Assembly (NCBI GenBank): GCA_008360975.2
Contig: CM039182.1
Location: 58,664,491 to 58,728,490, forward strand
Length of the DNA: 64,000 bases
Reading direction: 5' to 3'
DNA from: Lichenostomus cassidix
Taxonomy: Eukaryota; Chordata; Aves; Passeriformes; Meliphagidae
In this document: piece after piece, positions 38,801-49,532 of the stretch
Layout: each line of letters opens with the position of its first letter
How positions within the stretch are numbered: position 1 is the stretch's first letter
The notes under the pieces: generated by a model
What the model saw: only the letters and a program-made list of their open reading frames with translations
Database searches by the model: none
What the model was told of the DNA's origin: nothing
Program-made: the position numbers and the translations under genes

Positions 38801-39868
38801 CTGGAGAAAACTTACTTCTTGTTGGAGAACAGTACTATATGTATGCTTTTTTTTTTCCTTCAAGTTTTAAAGGTCTCAGGATTTAAGGTTTGGTCAATAG
38901 GTACAAAAGTTCTATCACAACCACTTTCACCTTTAAACATTAATCAAAATGTATCTTCTGCATCACAGTGTGAAACAACTATCTTGAAGTTACATTGATC
39001 TGTCATAAAAAGCAGAATCTAATACCAGAACTTTAAAGAAAACTGCTCTGTATCTCTAGTTTATGTCTTCAGAATGGGAGGAATTGTTTTCTTTAAATCA
39101 GCCACCAGATTTTGGTTCAACCTGCTGTTCTTTTGATGACCACCTTTTCAAGTGTGCTGTCTTTCTAGCCTGTCCCCGAGTGAGTCACAAACTTCATAAC
39201 TGTGTAAAGGACATCTGAAAAATTGGGAGGCTTGTTTTCCAGGGAAGGCCTTGGATTCTAAATTCTTCCAGGCCTCCTGATGTGGCAAATTGTTAAAGTA
39301 GAATTTCTTGGGAGAGGTACAGTAGTAAATTTCAGATTCAGGAATTTAAATACAGCCGTGTCCTTAAATCTGGCTTTGATGGTCCTAATGAGGAAGAACA
39401 ATGCATGCTTTGGTGTTGGCAGCAGGTAGTGAGAACCACTGCAAATGTTGTGGGTACATGACAGTCAGTGTGCAAGGAGCTTTAGGTGAAGTGAAGTAAT
39501 GAAACTTCCTTGGAAATGACAAATTTCTCTTTCTGTGGTGAAGATTTCCTTGTTATTTTGGTCTCATTAAAGCTACTGATTTAGGTTTGCTCTCTTTTGT
39601 GTTGTCTTTGGTTTTATATTTTCATTTACATTCTTAAATGACAAATTATTGAAGAATAAGCATATATTTCTACCACAGATATTAAAATAAAAACTCAGTT
39701 ATTGGTGAATACAAAAATCTGTTGTTTTGATATTTTTGGCCCATTTCTGTCTAAACACTGCTCTTGGATGGATGTGTTCTTTCAAGTGTACAGCTAGGTG
39801 TCGGTTCTTTAGTCAACTGTGGGATATTTACAATGGATTTCTAATACGAGCATGAAACTAATTTTATC
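32873..39868. other. Unique non-coding sequence, probable intron
   Basis: No repeat family or convincing exon was recognised. A good acceptor at about 33050-33073 opens a 30-codon frame that is Cys/Tyr-rich and ends in a stop with no donor, so it is not called. The rest is AT-rich with short chance frames. Confidence 0.6.
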
Positions 39869-39874
39869 ATGTTG
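39869..39874. repeat. Target-site duplication, left copy (atgttg)
   Basis: The six bases directly left of the LTR are identical to the six directly right of it (40138-40143). A 6-bp duplication is typical of alpha- and beta-retrovirus-like integrases and some other retroviruses. Confidence 0.85.
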
Positions 39875-40137
39875 TGTGGCTAGCACAGGTTTTTCCCATG
39901 AGAATTTTTCTTGTGTTTTATAAATAAAGATAAAGTTTGGATGTTATTGGAACAGTGTCCCAGTACTTGGACAGTGCAAGCCTGGCCAATCAGGCCTGGG
40001 GGAAGGCTTCTGACCGACCAATCTGGGTGACTTTTGAAAACTCTATATATATGATGAAATCAAAACAATAAAGGTCATTCCTTCTTGCCACTGAGAACTG
40101 GTGTCTTCATTACTCTGCTAGCTGCTCAACAGCGACA
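39875..40137 (+). mobile_element. Solo LTR of an endogenous retrovirus (263 bp)
   Basis: The segment starts TGTGGCTAGC and ends CAGCGACA. It has the TG...CA ends of a retroviral LTR, and the ends form an imperfect inverted repeat (7 of 10 outer positions match). It lies between identical 6-bp direct repeats, atgttg. Inside, in the expected order, are two CCAAT boxes (39986-39990 and 40018-40022), a TATA box (tatatatat from 40044) and an AATAAA signal (40067-40072). A short U5-like stretch follows. This gives plus orientation. There is no adjacent primer-binding site, polypurine tract or internal coding sequence, so this is a solo LTR left by recombination between two LTRs. The LTR is short, and AATAAA lies about 15 bases after TATA, which would place it at or just before the cap site. 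I cannot name the family. The solo LTR has no coding capacity, but could act as a promoter or a polyadenylation site. Confidence 0.85.
40018..40072 (+). promoter_or_regulatory. LTR core promoter (CCAAT, TATA) and poly(A) signal
   Basis: CCAAT at 40018-40022 lies about 22 bases before the TATA box (40044-40052). AATAAA follows at 40067-40072. The predicted cap site, 25-30 bases after TATA, is near 40070-40080, so R would start about where the poly(A) signal sits. All motifs are intact. Activity is unknown. Confidence 0.7.
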
Positions 40138-40143
40138 ATGTTG
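40138..40143. repeat. Target-site duplication, right copy (atgttg)
   Basis: This is identical to 39869-39874 on the other side of the LTR. Six of six matches mean the insertion is not heavily decayed at its edges. Confidence 0.85.
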
Positions 40144-40341
40144 GCTTTCTGTTCAGTGGTTTCTGTATTGGCTTTTCCCTCGTAATCTACACTTTAATTG
40201 TAGGTATAAGTATTCAGCCAGTCAGAATGTGCTCTGGAATTTGAAACTTTAGTAACAAAAGTCTTTCTGTCTTGGGGTATTTAAAAACTGGCCTTTAACC
40301 TGTTGAATCAAATTAAATGGGGATTGATAGCCTTAATTCAC

Positions 40342-40360
40342 TTTTTTTTTTTTTTTTTTT
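40342..40360. repeat. Poly-T run of 19
   Basis: This is a homopolymer tract. It could be the poly(A) tail of a minus-strand retrocopy, but no retrocopy body is recognisable beside it. Confidence 0.9.
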
Positions 40361-40654
40361 GCTTTCAGTTAATTTATTATTAAATAGTCTATGATGATGA
40401 GTATGTTGGAAAAAATCAGTTTAACTCCTGAAATGCCAATCTGGAAATCAGCTTTGCTTTGTCACTTCCCCAGCCCCCATGTGTCTCCTCTTATATTTGG
40501 GGTCTATAATTTAATGAAAGACACACGAGACACATAACCCTGTAAATGCAGGCACAAAAAGCTCCCTGAGAGCTGAAGCAACTCCCACACAGTAAATTCA
40601 TGACTTGCTGAGCACTGCTTGCTGCTGTTCTGCTGAAGGAGGGATCAGAATGGC

Positions 40655-40690
40655 TTTTTTTTTTCTTTTTTTTTCTTTTTTTTTTTTCTT
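40655..40690. repeat. T-rich low-complexity tract
   Basis: T runs are broken by single C bases at roughly 10-base spacing. This is low-complexity sequence, with no element identified. Confidence 0.9.
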
Positions 40691-42986
40691 GTGCCTGGAT
40701 AATTGTGTGAATGTGCCTCACGCGCCTGACCTCCCTCCCCCACCTTCCCAGGGCCCTCAAAAGTAACCATAATCCTTACGCCTCCTGCTTCCTCGCCAGA
40801 AAAACACATCAGCTCTTAGCTTGGAAACATCCTGCTTTGCAGATATGCTGTGTTCCAGGGAGGATGGTCCTCTCTTGGGCTCTGAGCTCCTCAGATCAGC
40901 CCTCCTGAAAATTATTCATTCTGGTTACATTGCTGCTCTGCATACAGTCAGGGAGGTCTCTTCTTGTCTTATTTCAGGCACCACTGCAGGAGGGCTGTGT
41001 TGCACATCTTGTAGCACTGGTTTTGGTCTTTGGGCACATGTGGTGACTCTCAGGTTTAGTTTCTAAAAGCTAAACTTGAAAGTTTAAACTTCTTTTAGAA
41101 TGTTTACAATTCAACGGTGTTTTTTTTTTTTTTTTTAAGCAATTTTTTAGGAGTTGCAATTAGCACATGGACCTCCTAGCAGGGAGGGGTTAAGCTGAGG
41201 TGGAAATGCTTATATTTTACAAGGAATGAAAGAGGATAAGGCTTATTGCTTTGTTGGAGGAGAGACAAGGGTATGTACCCTTATGTATCATGGTTTGGAG
41301 CAGGCTGAATGGAAAAGCTGAGCCTCTGCTGTGTGCCCCAGCACTGATCAGCGCTGCATTTGCCTGAGAAAATGTTCAGCGTCTCTGTAAAAAGTAACAA
41401 TGTGTCTGTGAATGTAAAAGGGGAAAGGCAGCACGGGGTTTCACGGTCAGGAAATCTTCAGGCGCACAGTCACCAGTGAGGTGGTAGACCTAAGGAAACT
41501 GGCAATCAGGAAGACAAGAAGTAGGAATTTAGGCATGGTCAGAGCAAGACTGAGCAGGAATATTGTCTGGTCAGCAGTCTGGCATTGCTGCCGTCTGATG
41601 GAAGTGGTGCATGCTCGATTCACTCCAGCACCAATCCTTTCTTTGCTTTCCCAGTACAGAAATATCTGCGTGAGAGATTTCCATGTGCGATTGAATCGGT
41701 CTGCTTGGACCACCCTTGGGCAGGCAGACTGCAGTTAGTCGAATCTATGTTGGTGGCAGCACAGTCTCTGCCATCTGGAGGTTCAGATATTCCAGAGATT
41801 AGGCCTGTTTCAAGCTGTCTCTTTTACGACCATACCCTTTGTCTGATCCCAAACATTAAGAGATTAGGTTTCTTGAAATATCAGCAATTGTTGGCCCCCG
41901 TGGCTGGAGCAAACCACTTAGCCCACAGATGTGGGAAGGCTTGAATAGGTTTTCAACATGAAAGGAATGTTGAGTTCCCAAGATGTATAATTTATACAGA
42001 GGAATAGTTTTACACCTGCAGAGTGTTGGTAAATGCTGTTTTTTGTACTTTGGTCAAGGGCATGCACTGATAAGCTGGGGGAAAGAAATGCAGTGAACAT
42101 AGGTGTTTCTTCTATGGAATGAATACAGTAAAAATAAGAATATGCATCAGAGATGGAAAGTGCTGACTACTCAGAGCTTTCCACATGCATACTAGTTTAA
42201 AACTTTCATCTCATTTTCTTTGGGGACTGTATTGCAAGTTTTGAGCATTGTATGTTTCAAAACAGAGCCTTTGTCATAAGGAAAAGTTGAGTATTTGCTA
42301 CTCCAAGATCTCTTAAAAATCCAGAAATGGCAGGCAAAGCAGGGAGTTTTTGATTCACATGCTGTACTTCCTGGGGATGAGTCTGAAAATAAGCAAAAAT
42401 GTGGTTTTCATGCTTTGGGAATCTAGAATTTTGTGAAGCTTTGGAAAAGGTGTACAAAATGTAGCACACAAGCTTTTGTTTGTTCAAAAGGGACCACTGC
42501 CCATCTCCACTGCTTTGTAATGGTAAACACTGAACTTCAGTACAAGCAAACACTGCCACCATAAAGAAAAAGGCCATGCTCCAGGTCCTGTATCTGAAAC
42601 TAGTTCCAGGACCTGGGTGCACGAGTCCTTCCTGCAGTGCAGGTCCCTGGCACAGGGCTGGGTACTTCCATGCTTTTTATGCTCCAAGCCAGGATCTAGA
42701 CCTAACTGTGCTTGAATCTCCTCATTTGGGTTGTAGAGATGTTCATGGTAAATCTTAGTGTGGGTCAAACATGTGTGTGACTTATTCGGGAAATGTCCAG
42801 TAATTTCAAATTTGCTTTGAGTAGCTTTCATATTTTGGTTAACTCTCTTATTTCCCTGTTTAGACAGTTCTTACTGAAAAATCTCCCTAACATGGCATAA
42901 AATACTGTCTTTTTTGTATTACACACTTTTCATAAGGAGCTCTGTAATATCTACTCTGTGTACAATGATGCATTCTTCTCTTTGTT

Positions 42987-43140
42987 CATGGAATCACAGA
43001 ATGCTTTGTGTTGGAAGGGACATGTAAAGATATCATTTAGACCAACTTCCCTGCCACAGGCAGCATCATCTTTCACTAGATCAGGTTGTACAAAACCCTG
43101 TACAACCAGAATTTGGACACTTTCATGGGACAAAAAATGG
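42987..43140 (-). mobile_element. CR1 LINE 3'-end fragment, minus strand
   Basis: Read on the plus strand, this begins catggaatcacagaatg followed by tttgtgttggaagggac. That is the reverse complement of the CR1 3' end (gtcccttccaacc... cattctgtgattcc). It continues through the segment equivalent to 'ctagatcaggttg...ccctgtccaacc...ttgaacactttca'. About 150 bases remain, so the copy is strongly 5'-truncated. The 3' end is sharp at 42987. The 5' edge is approximate. Confidence 0.88.
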
Positions 43141-45602
43141 ATTGCATTAGGTCCTTTGCGTATTCTCCACATTAAGGAAATAATTTACATTAACACATAT
43201 AGCTGTTTTGAATTTTACTGAACTGAAGAGAACATTTGTTATGTAAATGTTTGCAGAATGGGTGTGAACATTTTACATATATGTAACTTGTCTTGTTTTT
43301 ACTAGTTAACATGCAAAGGCATATTTTGCTCTTAGAAAAAACATTTTTGGCCAAGCTCTACTTTTTCAAATTCACAGAAGTGTAAAAAACAGTTTTGTTG
43401 ATCTCTCTGTGACGAGGTAAAATTTTTGCTTATACAGCTGAGAGAAGACTGACCCATAATGATCTAAAAAGTATACATTGTATTATTTTTAAAATATCTC
43501 AAACTTCCAGAAATTGCTATTTTAAATCCGCTTCATTTTTTTTAATCTGCAAATCCTTCCACATAATATACTTTAAGAGAGCTGTGATTGCCTTCTCCTG
43601 CTTGCAGCTGTTCCCATTTTCTTGAAATGTAGACTCATTGAAGCATTTGGTATAGACATCGTTGGTTTAATTCAAGGGAATTTGCTTGGGAATTCTTGCT
43701 CACTAATCTGTCAGTGTTAACCACAGACAATATGTAAGTACACACGTATCTGTAGTATGTGATACACACCATTTAGAAGTGACTTCATCATGTGGTTTGG
43801 TCTACAAAGCCAAGGAGGAGAACAAGGCTGTTTTTGCAGGAAGATCTCACCAAATGCAATTATCTAAAACTCCAATTCCACTAACAGCTTGTAGCTGGCC
43901 GTCTGGGGAGGTAACTCAACAGTTAAGCCAAGCAAAACAAGAAATGGATTGCAGCAGTTTTTTTGCACTTGAAATTCTTCTGTTTAACTTGCACTGGAAG
44001 AGGTGATCTCCAAAACCCGTTGTCTGACATAGATTCTTGAACTTAAGGAATAGCTTTTATTAGGACCCTGCAATTCAACCTGCACATTAGGAGGCTGGGA
44101 TTCTCTGGGGATGCTATGCTGTAGGAACTGGGTTCTTCACTGGAAAACCTTTTGTGTGTTTACACAGGAGGGATGGGGATGCAAGGAATCGTAACTCCGA
44201 ACAAATCTGTCTTCTTGAGAAGAAAATGTTTATTGAAGTTGGCTTTAATGTGGGTGCCATAGCAGGAGAAGTGCAGTGGCGTTTCAGCATAACATTGAGC
44301 ACGATGCTGTGCAGCTTCTCTCCCATCTGTGTGGTTGCTGTGGGTGTACTGTGTTGCTGCAGCCAAGGTCAGGTGTGGGTCATGGTGGGGTGTGTCTGTG
44401 TACAGACATTCTATAGCAGTGTACAGCAGAAGCATCTGTGAGCTTTACCATTATCACATAAAGATTTGAAATACCACTAGGCTTAAAAAAAAAGCACACT
44501 CTCATAGCATTGGCTGTTCAAGTGTGTAATGGATATTTCTAACTGCAATAGGAAAGCATATTCAGTAATTAAGACACAGAGCAGAAAAATTAGTCAAATT
44601 TGGCACAACTGCCTGAGAAAGTGTCTGCTTTAGCTGTAGATATAAATGAAGCACCAGCCAAAATTACTTTCAAAGGCTTTAATTACATCTGTTTTAATTT
44701 AGCATGTAAAATGCAGGATATTATTTTTTAATATAAATTTAATTCATAGCTAATCTGCAGATTGCAATATCCTTCCAGCAGAAATGATGTACTTGGACTG
44801 TGATAACTGAAAACTTCCCTTTCAAGATATTTGGTTAGTCTGTCATGGGGCCTGCTGTCCAGAAGCACATGTTCTCTGTGTATATACAGCTGCTTCTTGG
44901 GGATCATTTAACAAAAAAACCCAATACTCTTTTGGTTTTAATGTAAGTGCATTATTATACAATAAGCTGTTCATAGTGGAGGTATATAAATCAGACATCA
45001 AAATATTGTATCTTTCTCATGGTATTTTTTTATGAAGTGCACACAGTAGGCATGGAGATAGTGCTTCTCAAACTATTCCAGGGCTTGTTGCTTATAAATG
45101 GGAAAAGTTACGTGCTTGAAATAATCAAATTTTTTTCACTAATTATCCTATTCCAAATGAGAAAGGGACCTCACGTGTGTGTGAATAGTTAGTTCACATA
45201 CTCTGTACTGTTCAATGGTTGTGGGTGTCATGTGCCAGTAAAGAGGGAGTTCAGAATGCTTCTGATAAGAGAGAGTGCAGGTTCCAGGCAAGGGAGAGAC
45301 TGGCAGTCACGCAAACCCAGCTGCTCATGGAAAGGATTTTAAGAGTGCCATTTAAAAAATTAGAGCTGCCATGTAAATTAGCAGATTCAAACGGTCCAGA
45401 TCCAAAGGATTTGGGAAGATTATCTGAATGGATTCCAAACACAACTGGCCATTATATTGAATGAGTTGTGAAACAAATAGTGAATTGAGCAAGAGAAGCA
45501 GGAAAAAAAGGTCATCTTTTGTCCTCCCTCTCAAACAAGCAGAGGAAGGGCAACCAAACATCAAACTCGATGTGCCTCAGTCTAAATGTAAACATATACA
45601 CC
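43141..45602. other. Unique non-coding sequence, no gene seen
   Basis: This is AT-rich sequence. The stretch 44640-44830 is unusually AT-rich with several TAATTA-like sites, but nothing in it can be assigned. Short opposing frames at 44154-44441 show no motif. Confidence 0.6.
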
Positions 45603-46116
45603 AATTTTTTTCTAATATCTAACCTAAACCTCCCCTGACACAGCTTCATGCCATTCCCTTGGGTCCTGTCACTGGTCACCACAGAGAAGAGATCAGTGTC
45701 TGCCCCTCCTCTTCCCCTCACGAGGGAGTTGTAGACTGCAATGAGGTCTCCTCTCAGTCTCCTCCAGGCTGAGCAGACCAAGTGACCTCAGACACTCCTC
45801 ATACAGCTTCCCCTCAAGGCCCTTCACCATCCTTATGGCCCTCCTTTGGACACTTTCTAACAGTTTAATATCCTTTTTACATTGTGGCACCCAAAACTGC
45901 CCCAGCACTCAAGGTGAGGCTGCCCCAGTGCAGAGCAGAGCAGGACATCGCCCTTGGGCTGGCGATGCTGTGCTGATGCCCCCCACGACAGGGTTGTCCC
46001 TCCTGGCTGCCAGAGCACTGCTGACTCACATTCAGCTTGCCCCTAGGGTCCTCTCTGTGGCACTGTTTTCCAGCATCTCATCAGAATCCATCACTTTCAC
46101 TTGTTGAACTTCATCC
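45603..46116 (-). mobile_element. CR1 LINE, inverted 5' portion of a twin-primed insertion
   Basis: Read on the minus strand from 46116 down to 45603 this is CR1 ORF2 sequence. It begins near the 'ggatgaagttcaacaag' region, passes the 'ggggcaagctgaatgtgagtcagcag' segment, and continues through [39 protein letters not shown] and [20 protein letters not shown]. It stops at 45603, just after the Arg-Lys-Lys codons. The plus-strand fragment that starts at 46117 carries the next CR1 bases. The two segments are therefore parts of one insertion with the 5' part flipped. Stops and frameshifts show it is dead. This copy belongs to a somewhat different CR1 subfamily from the one at 10440, judging by wording differences seen by eye. 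Confidence 0.92.
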
Positions 46117-46309
46117 AAAGGGTGGTTGGGCACTGGAACAGGCTCCCCAAGGAAGTGGTCACAGCGCCAAGCCTGACAGAATTCAAGAAGCCTTTGGACA
46201 ATGCTCTCTGGCACAGGGTGGGACTCTGGGCTTGTCCTGTGCAGGGCCAGGAGTTGGACTTGATCACCCTTTTGGGTCCTACCAACTCAGCATGTTCTGT
46301 GATTCTGTG
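46117..46309 (+). mobile_element. CR1 LINE, 3' portion of the same twin-primed insertion
   Basis: The fragment starts aaagggtggttgggcactgg, which encodes RVVGHWNRLPKEVV. In CR1 this follows the Arg-Lys-Lys codons at the end of the inverted segment, with only about 10 bases lost at the joint. It continues through the 3' UTR (ggagttggacttgatcaccctttt...) to the terminal octamers tgttctgtgattctgtg, ending at 46309. Just outside, catat occurs on the right (46310-46314) and within the last ten bases on the left (45593-45597). This is too short and offset to be called a target-site duplication. Confidence 0.92.
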
Positions 46310-48552
46310 CATATGTGAGTAAGAGAAACATGAATTAAAACCTGTTTGTCTGGGTAACAGAATCATGGGTCTTAAATAATTTAGTTACGTAAATTTGGAA
46401 ATTGGGCCAGAAAAACTGGAAAGCCTTATTTTGTCAAAATTATCACATTGGTAGGAGGAGGAGACTGAAGTTCATGAAATGTAGCTTGATTTTGGACGAG
46501 TAACACACAATATTTTCTTGAGAAATTTTACTTAAAATATCAGTTAAATTGAATAGTTCATGAAAGTTGTCACACTGAAATTGAAAATTGGTGAAAATAA
46601 TAAGAAAAGAATCCTCTCAAATCCAGAAACAGATGGCAGTAACAATATACAAGGTTAGGGAATGATATCAATAGGCACTGCCCATCATAATTGAATATAA
46701 CTTAATGTAGGGATGTAGCATGCAAATGAGTAGTGACAAACTCTGACCTTTCTTCTGATGAAGATTGTATTTTCTCCTGCACACAAGGATAATCAGCTCT
46801 TCACAAACAACTTATCTTGCTGTGAGCAGGATCTGAGGCTGTATGGTTTTAGCAGAGCATTGAGTTTTGTCAGAGGAGTGGCTGCATCATTGGCTTCAGG
46901 ATCCTCTCTCTGAGGAGGGGTTGGTCCATTTGTGTGTGGGCAGAAGTATTACATTTTAAATACCTTCTGCAAAACTTTGCTCAATTAGTGATGCGGTACT
47001 GGAAATCTTTATTGTAAGAGCTCTCCTCCACAAATAACAGGCTTGAGAAAGCCGAGTTTCTCATTTAATTGCTTCATATGATTACCAGGCTAGGTGTTTA
47101 AGTGTGTAAGAAAATCCCCCAGAATACCAGGACACTTCTGATGTCTTGAGCATGTGGCAGTGCTGTCCTTTGATGCATCTTTTATCCCATGATGTACTTG
47201 TTAGGGTAGGAACAGTGACAAGTGTGAATTTATTTGACTTTCTACCTTCTCAGCATTTCAGTAGCTGCAGGTGGCATCACTATGATAGCAGACCATCATT
47301 ACTTTGTTGTGGCTTTAAAAACATCAGTCAAAATGTAGTCATGTTACCTCTAGATACTGTCTTCCACAGCTGCCAGGACTTCCTTTACTCTTGTCTTTGC
47401 CTGCAGGTAAGTGACAGCAAACTTCTCTTGTGGTTCACAATGCAAAGAAGAGACTCTGCTCTGCAAAACAGAGAAGATTCATTGGGTTTGCTGATGGTTC
47501 TGTCCTTTGTTTTCTCAAGACACTTGGTCAAAATAGAGACCACTGATTGACTTTTCACAGCTTGCTTAATTGTGAAACCAAGGAAATTCTGGATACATAC
47601 TTCAGTTTCTCGGTTGTATCTTGGGAACTTTGAGTTCATTTGGATTATGGAGATTTAGAAATCTGGAAGTGTGTACTACTTGGGAAGATGCTATTTGTTA
47701 AAGATAGACAGTGACAGTAGAAAACATAATATCTCTCTGGCTGTCAAACACATCTTTGACTTAAAACTAGTTCCTAGGTCTAATAGAAAAATCTACCTGC
47801 CTTTTCTTACTCTAATGCCTACATTCTTAATAGACTGCCTTCAAGCAGCCACTGTAATATTGCTACAGCCTCAGGCAGGACCCTCAACAAGGCACAGATT
47901 GGAGAAAAGAATATACATAGACAATAATTTTAAAGCCTGTTCCCTCCAAAAGATAACAAACAAAACCCATGATGTATTTGAAGCTAACTAGGAAAAATTT
48001 GTTGCTCAGAGAAGACCCAAAGGAATAATGAAATACCATTAAGCGCTCCCTCCCCCCAACAATAAATATTCTGCAGTCAGTGTCCCCAGAAGCAAAGGAA
48101 TAAAACAGGAGTTTTAAAGTAGTAGGAGAAACAGAAAGAAATAATCTTCTGGCTAGAAGGTTTGACTCTGCAAATAAACTTGTAAGTGCTGTTTGCAGAT
48201 GCCCCAAGCCTTGGCTGTCTGGTATGCAGGGAATACCCCTGATTATATGAGAAGAGGGATGACTCCTTCCCATTTTTTAGGCCAAAGGATCCTGAATTTT
48301 CAGTGCCAAATATATAATGTCACTGTGTGATCTGCTGGACTTTTTTTTCTGTAATAGCATACACTGTGAATTTCCTGCAGCCTTCCCATTTAATAGCCTT
48401 ACAGCTTAAAATGCCACCACAGAATAAAACAAAATGTCACAAGCACTCCTTTTTCTTCTCCCTTCTTCCCCTGATGCCTTGAAAGGGTGATCTACCATTG
48501 CTGTGAAGGTATGATGAAAAATATGGGAAAATCTGTTGCCATATCGGAATTT
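46310..48552. other. Unique non-coding sequence, one weak exon candidate
   Basis: No repeat was recognised. A 134-codon frame at 47146-47550 contains an acceptor and a perfect donor and is treated under findings. A short C-rich run lies near 48050. Confidence 0.55.
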
Positions 48553-48590
48553 TTAAATGCCTTTATTAAATGCCTATATTAAATGCCTTT
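48553..48590. repeat. Three copies of a 13-bp unit
   Basis: The unit ttaaatgccttta occurs about three times head to tail. The middle copy has one change (tata for ttta) and the last is one base short. Confidence 0.85.
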
Positions 48591-49393
48591 CAAAGATCCT
48601 CAGGCTCAAAGATTTCATTGTCATGTTGTGTCTTTACCTTACTTTACCTAGGATTGCCTTATCACCTGCTGTACACATAGGAGAACACTACTCCCAAGAT
48701 TTTTAAGTAAAAGCAAGTAACTTCACAATGATTATCAGCTGTGTCTTCTGGTTATACTTATGTTGAATGTTCTGTGTATTTATTTAAGAAACACAATCTC
48801 TTATCATAGTAACGGTATTATGGAAGAATGTGTTAGAATAGTTGTCGGGCACCCGAGAACTGCTGAGGCAATCTTGCCTGATTTTTTCATTTCTCAATTA
48901 TCAGGATATTTTCTTAGAGCGAAAGAAGTTGCTGCTGCTGCCTAAATAGAGAATAGCTTGTTGATGTTAATGATCTCTCAGAGCATAGACTATAAACAGA
49001 AAGAAATCTGAAATAGAAATCTTCTGGCTGCATTATCCAAGAAATAACCAATGGCTAGTTACAATAACTGCTGAGGCTCCTATTTTAGGGCTCTTGCGGT
49101 GTGGTGGTATTTTGTTATTTTGCCATAGTACATTATTTTAGAGATACTTATCTGCAGCTCTGCAGAAGTGGAAGGCTGCTTTATGTAAGCCAACACTGTT
49201 TCATTGTCCATTGCTCTTTCTTGAATTCAGTCTTTGAACTTATCTCATTTCCTTTGTGTTTAATACCACCAAATGCAAAGGTGACAGGGTTGATCTCCAG
49301 TGTCAGGTACCTCTGTTGCTAGAGGAGGCAAAAAACTGAGGATTGCAGGATGTGAGGGAGCTTCGTCCTCACCAAACTTGCTTACCAGAAATA
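48591..49393. other. Unique non-coding sequence, no gene seen
   Basis: There are only short frames, and no motif or repeat was recognised. Confidence 0.6.
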
Positions 49394-49532
49394 CCTGCAT
49401 GGAGATATTTAAAAGATGTGTAGGCGTGGCACTCAGGGACGTGATTTAGGGTTGGACTTGGAAGTTCCTGGCTAATGGTTGGACTCTATGCTTTTAAAGG
49501 TCATATAATTTAAACCTAAATGATTGATTCTG
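49394..49532 (+). mobile_element. CR1 LINE 3'-end fragment
   Basis: The sequence cctgcatggagatatttaaaagatgtgtaggcgtggcact is the start of the familiar CR1 tail. It continues through 'gacgtgatttagggttggacttgg' and 'ggttggactctatgc...aaaggtc' to cctaaatgattgattct. About 140 bases remain. The terminal octamers are worn, which suggests an older copy. No coding capacity remains. Confidence 0.92.

Larger units (their letters stand above)
40144..42986. other. Unique non-coding sequence with T-rich tracts
   Basis: It contains T runs at 40342-40360, 40655-40690 (interrupted by C) and 41120-41136. No LINE or SINE body was seen next to them. The stretch 41430-41960 has opposing frames of 119 and 88 codons. 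The minus one ends in a signal-peptide-like segment, described under findings. No gene is called. Confidence 0.55.

Noticed and set aside
45603..46309. Two independent CR1 insertions head to head
   Set aside because: The outer edge of the left piece and the start of the right piece are adjacent positions in CR1. One twin-primed event explains this more simply than two insertions.
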